Shown in pieces: positions 59,740-64,000 of a DNA stretch of 64,000 nt. The DNA is from Arthrobacter ruber (GTDB lineage: Bacteria > Actinomycetota > Actinomycetes > Actinomycetales > Micrococcaceae). The first letter of the stretch is position 1, and each line of letters begins with the position of its first letter. The notes below the pieces were generated by a model. The model had not been told where the DNA came from. It was given only the letters and a program-made list of their open reading frames with translations, and did no database searches. The stretch is taken from positions 129,114 through 193,113 of the forward strand of contig NZ_PPTH01000016.1 of the NCBI RefSeq assembly GCF_002954225.1, given 5' to 3'. Both the position numbers and the translations under genes were made by a program.

Positions 59740-60426
59740 ATGCCACCGGCGCACAATGGGGAGGTGAGCGAACCGACCGATGCCCTCATCCCCCGCCCGC
59801 CCCGCGAACTGGGGCCGGGCGCCGTGCACCTCCCCGGCTGGCTCGATCCCGTACGCCAGCGGGAGCTGGTGGCCCTGTGCCGCACCTGGGCGAGCGGACC
59901 GGTCCCCATGCGCGCCGTGACGATGCCCACCGGCGGCGTGATGTCCGTGAAGAGCATGAGCCTGGGGTGGCACTGGCTCCCCTACCGGTACAGCCGCACG
60001 GCCGACGACGTCGGCGGAGGCGCCGTCGCGCCCTTTCCCGACGTGCTCCGCTCGCTGGGGCGCGACGCCGTCACTGCCGCCTGCGGGCCGGAGGCCGGGG
60101 CCTCCTACGAGCCCGATGCCGCGCTGGTCAACTACTACGACGACGCCGCACGGATGGGGATGCACCAGGACCGGGAGGAGCGCATGAACGCTCCTGTGGT
60201 CTCACTCAGCCTCGGTTCCTCGTGCGTGTTCCGGTTCGGCAACACGGAGAACCGGAACCGTCCGTGGCAGGACCTGGAACTCGGCTCGGGTGATCTCTTC
60301 GTGTTCGGCGGGCCCTCCCGGTTCGCCTACCACGGGGTCCTCAGGATCCTGCCGGGCACCGCGCCCGCCGGGATCGGCTTCGACGGGCGGCTCAACATCA
60401 CGCTGCGGCAGACGGGCCTCAGCTAG
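59740..60426 (+). CDS. AlkB-like 2-oxoglutarate/Fe(II) DNA repair dioxygenase
   Basis: 228-aa enzyme that removes alkyl lesions such as 1-methyladenine from DNA or RNA. The HxD...H iron site is MGMHQDREE (His142, Asp144) with FAYHGVLRI (His198). The 2-oxoglutarate Arg pair is in GRLNITLRQTG (217, 223). DLFVFGGPSRFAYHG and LSLGSSCVFRFG are family strands. The ATG at 59740 has GGAG 8 nt upstream; a GTG at 59764 is an alternative. It is divergent from the glycosyltransferase gene. Confidence 0.94.
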   Translation: MPPAHNGEVSEPTDALIPRPPRELGPGAVHLPGWLDPVRQRELVALCRTWASGPVPMRAVTMPTGGVMSVKSMSLGWHWLPYRYSRTADDVGGGAVAPFPDVLRSLGRDAVTAACGPEAGASYEPDAALVNYYDDAARMGMHQDREERMNAPVVSLSLGSSCVFRFGNTENRNRPWQDLELGSGDLFVFGGPSRFAYHGVLRILPGTAPAGIGFDGRLNITLRQTGLS

Positions 60427-60489
60427 GCAGGGCACCGGCGCGTCGGACGGCCCCGACGAACAGCGTCACGGCCGCCCGGGGTCCGTCGC

Positions 60490-60996
60490 CTAGGCGAGGA
60501 TGATGCCGCGTGCGTAGGCGGCCTGACCGGCGTGCTGCACGGCGTCGTCGATCACGCTCACGAGCCGGACGAGCAGCGTCACGGGCGGGTCCCACCCTTC
60601 GTCGACCACGCGGTGCAGGTCGTCCTCGTCGAGCGCTGCCACCAGGCCCCGGGACCGCGCGTGCACGGCGTCGAAGTAGTCGAGCAGCTGCTGCGCCGAA
60701 CCGACCCGGACCGCAGCCACCTGGTCCGACGAGTGGCCGTACCCCGTGTCGCCGGGTTCCAGGGACAGCCCCCACCGCTCGGCGAAACCGTCCGCGAGCC
60801 ATACCTCGTCGTGGCCGAACGCGTCCGCGAAGTGGCTGTCCTCGACGCGCGCCAGGTGCCACACGAGCCACGCGATCGAGTTCGCGGAGCCGCCCGGCCG
60901 CAGGGACAGCTGGTCGGCGTCGAGGCCCTCGACGGCGCCGCGCACGAGCTCGGGAAGCCGGCCGAACGCCTCGGAGAGCACCTCCGCGGACGTCAT
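60490..60996 (-). CDS. DinB/DUF664 family protein (mycothiol-dependent type)
   Basis: 168-aa four-helix protein. SIAWLVWHLARVEDSHFADA and VIDDAVQHAGQAAYARGIIL carry the three conserved His of the DinB/DUF664 metal site. Members in actinobacteria act as mycothiol S-transferases or related metal-dependent enzymes. Its ATG overlaps the stop of the small upstream gene by 4 nt (ATGA), so it is coupled to it. Confidence 0.9.
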   Translation of the reverse strand: MTSAEVLSEAFGRLPELVRGAVEGLDADQLSLRPGGSANSIAWLVWHLARVEDSHFADAFGHDEVWLADGFAERWGLSLEPGDTGYGHSSDQVAAVRVGSAQQLLDYFDAVHARSRGLVAALDEDDLHRVVDEGWDPPVTLLVRLVSVIDDAVQHAGQAAYARGIILA

Positions 60997-61205
60997 CGCC
61001 GGTCCTGCCCGGCGTCCCGCGACGCCATCAGCGGCCTGAACCGCCGTCGCTGCCGTGCGGGGATGAGCGGGAGGTACTGCGGATGCTGGGCCGGGAACTG
61101 CTGGGTCCCGGGGCTCTGCGGCAGCACGGCGAGGGGCACCCGTCGGGAGGGCGAGGCGCCATCTCCCCGGGCGAGGGGTTCGAGTATCTGCGGGAAGTAT
61201 TGCAT
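60993..61205 (-). CDS. Small Pro/Arg-rich hypothetical protein
   Basis: 70-aa protein not recognised. It begins MQYFPQILEPLARGDG and continues SRRVPLAVLPQSPGTQQFPA, then QHPQYLPLIPARQRRRFRPL. It is Pro/Gln/Arg-rich with no hydrophobic helix. The ATG at 61205 has GGAG 5 nt upstream, and the stop overlaps the DinB ATG by 4 nt, so it sits at the front of a two-gene unit. It may be a real partner or a leader peptide that couples translation. Confidence 0.6.
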   Translation of the reverse strand: MQYFPQILEPLARGDGASPSRRVPLAVLPQSPGTQQFPAQHPQYLPLIPARQRRRFRPLMASRDAGQDRR

Positions 61206-61501
61206 GGCTGCTCCACGTCGGGGCCGGTTCATGGCCTCCTGCTCGACCAGTCCCTGAAGTCTAGGTGACCCCCGGACCGTCCGGAAGCAGGGCGCTCCGT
61301 GAGCGGGACCCGCCGGCGGGGATCCCGGACCCGTTGCAGGAGTCCTCGGCGGAACTCCGCGCGAGCACGGGACCATCACGGCGTCGACCACCACGTTCCC
61401 GACCACAGGCCGTAGGATCGGGGATCAACCCGGGCCGTGCAGTGGTGTCGGTCCGCGCACCGGTCGATCCCGGCACGGTCCGACGACGAGCAAAGGCACC
61501 C

Positions 61502-62812
61502 ATGCAGCAATCCTCCGGCCCCGCTGTCCCCCCGGCCCTCAGGCGCCGGGTCCCGAAGGTCGCGGACCTCGCCCCGCTCATGCAGTTCAAGAAACCGGAG
61601 CTCGGCGCGGCCGCCCGCCTGAAGCGGGCGAACACCATCTGGGACCTCCGCGACCTGGCGAAGCGCCGAACACCCAAGGCACCCTTCGACTACACCGACG
61701 GCGCCGCCGAAGCCGAGATCTCGCTGGGCCGCGCCCGCGCAGCCTTCCTCGACCTCGAGTTCCGCCCCGGGATCCTGCGCGACGTCCGCACGGTCAGCAC
61801 GGTGACCCCGATCCTCGGGAAGGACTCGGCCCTGCCGTTCGGCATCGCTCCGACGGGCTTCACCCGCATGATGCAGTCGGAGGGCGAGTACGCCGGATCG
61901 CAGGCCGCGGCGGCAGCGGGCATCCCGTACACCCTCTCGACCATGGGCACCGCCTCCATCGAGGACGTCGCACAGGCCGCACCGACCGGCCGCAACTGGT
62001 TCCAGCTGTACCTCTGGACGGACCGTGATCGCTCCATGGAACTGATCGCGCGGGCCGCCGCCGCCGGGAACGACACCCTCATGGTCACGGTGGACACCGC
62101 CGTCGCCGGCGCCCGCCTCCGCGACGTCCGCAACGGCATGACCATCCCGCCCGCGCTGACCCTGAAGACCGTCGTCGACGCCTCCTACCGGCCGGCCTGG
62201 TGGTTCAACTTCCTCACACACGAGCCGCTCGCGTTCGCCTCGCTCTCGCGCTACTCGGGCACGGTCGCGGACCTCATCAATTCGATGTTCGACCCCACCC
62301 TCACGTTCGAGGACCTCGACTGGCTGCGCGGCGTCTGGAAGGGCAACCTCGTGGTCAAGGGCATCCAGACCCTCGACGACGCGAAGAAGGCCGTGGACCA
62401 CGGCGCGGACGGCATCATCCTGTCCAATCACGGCGGGCGGCAGCTCGACCGTGCACCGGTCCCCCTGCACCTCCTGCCGCACGTCGCCGCGGAGCTGAAG
62501 GGCAAGACGGACATCATCCTCGACACGGGCATCATGAGCGGCGGGGACATCGTCGCGGCCCTGGCCCTCGGCGCCGACTTCACGCTGATCGGGCGCGCCT
62601 ACCTCTACGGCCTCATGGCAGGCGGTCGCGCGGGGGTGGACCGCACCATCGCGATCCTCGGCGCCCAGACCGTCCGTACCATGCAGCTGCTCGGCGTCAA
62701 CCGGATCGCCGATCTCACCCCGGACCACGTCCGGCTGCTCGGCAGCGCGACCGCCGGTCCGACGGGCACCGCGACGGGCACCGACCTCCCCGGCGCCGCC
62801 ATCACCCTCTGA
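61502..62812 (+). CDS. FMN-dependent alpha-hydroxy-acid dehydrogenase (L-lactate dehydrogenase-like)
   Basis: 436-aa enzyme of the LldD/glycolate-oxidase family that oxidises an L-2-hydroxy acid. Motifs: [51 protein letters not shown] (FMN Tyr/Gln), [39 protein letters not shown] and [13 protein letters not shown] (catalytic His and Arg). The N-terminus has about 40 residues more than short forms. AAAGG precedes the ATG. Lactate is the likely substrate, but other hydroxy acids are possible. Confidence 0.9.
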   Translation: MQQSSGPAVPPALRRRVPKVADLAPLMQFKKPELGAAARLKRANTIWDLRDLAKRRTPKAPFDYTDGAAEAEISLGRARAAFLDLEFRPGILRDVRTVSTVTPILGKDSALPFGIAPTGFTRMMQSEGEYAGSQAAAAAGIPYTLSTMGTASIEDVAQAAPTGRNWFQLYLWTDRDRSMELIARAAAAGNDTLMVTVDTAVAGARLRDVRNGMTIPPALTLKTVVDASYRPAWWFNFLTHEPLAFASLSRYSGTVADLINSMFDPTLTFEDLDWLRGVWKGNLVVKGIQTLDDAKKAVDHGADGIILSNHGGRQLDRAPVPLHLLPHVAAELKGKTDIILDTGIMSGGDIVAALALGADFTLIGRAYLYGLMAGGRAGVDRTIAILGAQTVRTMQLLGVNRIADLTPDHVRLLGSATAGPTGTATGTDLPGAAITL

Positions 62813-62823
62813 GCAGCCCTCTT

Positions 62824-62848
62824 CCGCCCTGCCCCGTCGGGAGGGCGG
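62824..62848 (+). terminator. Hairpin terminator
   Basis: CCGCCCT and AGGGCGG form the outer stem, with an inner CCC/GGG extension, 11 nt after the hydroxy-acid dehydrogenase gene. Confidence 0.65.
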
Positions 62849-63051
62849 ACACGCCCTTCCTGACGCCGTCGGAGAGGTGTTCCCGCCCTCCCGACGCATC
62901 GCTCCCCGGCGGCACCGGTGCTGCGCACCGCCCGCTGGCGACCATCACGTCTCGATCCGGTCCCGGACACAAGAAAAGCCTTGTCAGGGGACTATTATTC
63001 ATCCAGTGGCATCGCCTGGGGGCGGGCCCGGATAAGTCTGGGGAGACGAAT

Positions 63052-63372
63052 ATGGAGCGTAGGCGGAGGCACTTTCCGTTGCGTTACAGGCGCGCGAGGT
63101 CACTGCTCTACGTGATCGGCCTGTTCTGGCTGTGGCTGTGGCTGGGCAGCGCCGCACTGATGGCCGGGCTCTATCATTCGCCCGTCCATGCGGCCCTCGC
63201 GATGTACGCCATCGCCGTCGTCGTGCTGGTCTCGATTCCCGCCGCCCTGCTCGCGGCCATCCGGATGCTCATGACCCGCCCGCACCGCGAGGCGGCCGTG
63301 GTGCCCCTGAGGCGCCGGCCCCAGCAGCCCCTCGAACCCGCCGAATGGTGGTACGACGAGCGGGTCTCCTGA
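63052..63372 (+). CDS. Small two-helix membrane protein
   Basis: 106-aa protein not recognised as a named family. MERRRRHFPLRYRRARS is a positively charged N-terminus; two helices follow: LLYVIGLFWLWLWLGSAALM and ALAMYAIAVVVLVSIPAALL, then a polar tail ending EWWYDERVS. GGGGAG lies 6 nt before the ATG. It is a single gene between terminators and the DUF4193 remnant. Confidence 0.78.
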   Translation: MERRRRHFPLRYRRARSLLYVIGLFWLWLWLGSAALMAGLYHSPVHAALAMYAIAVVVLVSIPAALLAAIRMLMTRPHREAAVVPLRRRPQQPLEPAEWWYDERVS

Positions 63373-63373
63373 C

Positions 63374-63529
63374 CTGACCGCTGCGCCGGACCAGGAAGCC
63401 GGAGGCGCAGGTGGACCGGTCACGCTGCGGCGGGATCACCTGGATGAGGAGTTCTCCGCCGGAGAGGTCAGCACCCGGCAGGTCGATGCCCTCGGCGGTG
63501 TCCGCGTCCTCGAAGCCGACGGACGAGGA
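63374..63529 (-). pseudogene. DUF4193 family remnant
   Basis: The minus-strand frame reads SVGFEDADTAEGIDLPGADL, SGGELLIQVIPPQRDRSTCA, then SGFLVRRSGQ, matching the C-terminal half of the actinobacterial DUF4193 protein (LPGADLSGEEL...FTCSSCFLV). The second Cys of the CxxC is Gly and the usual stop after the HHRSQ-type end is lost; the N-terminal half is not found in any frame. It is a decayed copy. The rest of 63530-63713 holds nothing I can support. Confidence 0.68.
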
Positions 63530-63713
63530 CTGCCCTGCTGCCGCGGTTCGCGTGGAACGCCTCCCGAAAGTAGTGGACGCTGCGGGCGCTGCGCTGGCAC
63601 GCTGAAGGCGTCCACACCCTCCGACGACGGGCACTCCCATCGCATCGTCCATTCCTCCCGCTGCCCGTGACCGACAGGACGACGGCGCCCTGCTGCAGCG
63701 TCGCAACGTCCTC

Positions 63714-64000
63714 GTGGGATTCCTGTTCGGCTGCGGCATCATCGCCTTCGTCGACGAGGCCGTGTTCCACCAGCTCCTCCACTGGCACCACTTCTACGAC
63801 CGGTCCACCCCGGCCGCAGGACTGGTGTCCGACGGCGTCTTCCACGCCTTCAGCTGGTTCGCCACCGTGGCCTCACTCTTCCTCTTCGCGGACCTGAGAC
63901 GGCGGGGTGCCCTCTCCACGCGCCGATGGGTGGCCGGGATCCTGATGGGCATCGGGGCCTTCCAGCTGTTCGACGGCGTGGTGCAGCACAAGCTCCTCGA
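63714..64000 (+). CDS. DUF2243 family membrane protein, cut by the window end
   Basis: The visible part (about 95 aa) reads GFLFGCGIIAFVDEAVFHQL, LHWHHFYDRST, VSDGVFHAFSWFATVASLFL, then ILMGIGAFQLFDGVVQHKLL. This matches the DUF2243 pattern FVDG.VFHQ.L.WHH ... DG..H. The first helix has FVDEAV where most members have FVDGIV. The start is uncertain: GTG at 63714 is used, but the frame is open back to 63606. The 3' end is outside the window. Function unknown. Confidence 0.75.
   Translation, partial: MGFLFGCGIIAFVDEAVFHQLLHWHHFYDRSTPAAGLVSDGVFHAFSWFATVASLFLFADLRRRGALSTRRWVAGILMGIGAFQLFDGVVQHKLL

Noticed and set aside
57712..60426. 904-aa open frame on the plus strand
   Set aside because: Only its last 228 codons (from 59740) are a gene, AlkB. 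The rest is antisense to the GT2 gene and has the His/Asp/Gly/Arg-rich look of a high-GC shadow frame.

Overview
The window looks like chromosomal DNA of a high-GC Gram-positive actinobacterium, most probably Arthrobacter or another member of the Micrococcaceae. That placement is an inference from gene content: GAF-ANTAR regulators, a DinB/DUF664 mycothiol-type protein, a DUF4193 remnant, the long actinobacterial MalQ form, an OFA transporter with a 34-aa partner, and many genes with a -10 box directly in front of the ATG. I see no rRNA, tRNA, CRISPR array, insertion sequence or prophage.

Layout. 0-3 kb: a sugar isomerase/dehydrogenase operon with a divergent LacI regulator and a palindromic operator. 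3-12 kb: housekeeping and stress genes (peroxiredoxin, Nei-type DNA glycosylase, flavin oxidoreductase, MalQ, MarR, MBL hydrolase). 11.6-14 kb: signalling genes (EAL, GAF-ANTAR, STAS-like). 14-17 kb: a secreted GH6 cellulase and a GH43-like enzyme. 17-22.5 kb: a copper operon (CopB-type ATPase, DUF6153, DUF305) behind a CsoR-type operator, divergent from cmtR and a CDF-like transporter. 22.9-36 kb: a signalling-rich stretch with two GAF proteins carrying a common N-terminal module, a HTH-ANTAR protein, a GAF-ANTAR protein, a tandem alpha/beta hydrolase, a TetR regulator, a candidate structured RNA and a second STAS-like protein, interleaved with CNNM transporters, FabF and ZIP. 36-51 kb: GdhA, a MarR/quinone-oxidoreductase pair, a decayed AraC/DUF2000 locus, OFA and APC transporters, oxidoreductases, a metallopeptidase, PdxH and PAP2. 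51-64 kb: two CAT-like permeases, PPK2, a processive GT2 with a small membrane partner, AlkB, DinB, an FMN-dependent hydroxy-acid dehydrogenase, a DUF4193 remnant and a DUF2243 gene cut by the window end.

The most interesting feature is a small domain of about 60 residues, found four times in 30 kb. It occurs twice as a stand-alone protein (3088-3363 and 32317-32613) and twice fused to GAF (22976-23848 and 30663-31532). One stand-alone copy is translationally coupled to a duplicated alpha/beta hydrolase. With the STAS-like, ANTAR and EAL proteins this suggests a local signalling network of unknown input. A second pattern is that twelve genes have a TANNNT hexamer 6-7 nt before the ATG, most without a Shine-Dalgarno sequence, which is the signature of leaderless mRNAs.
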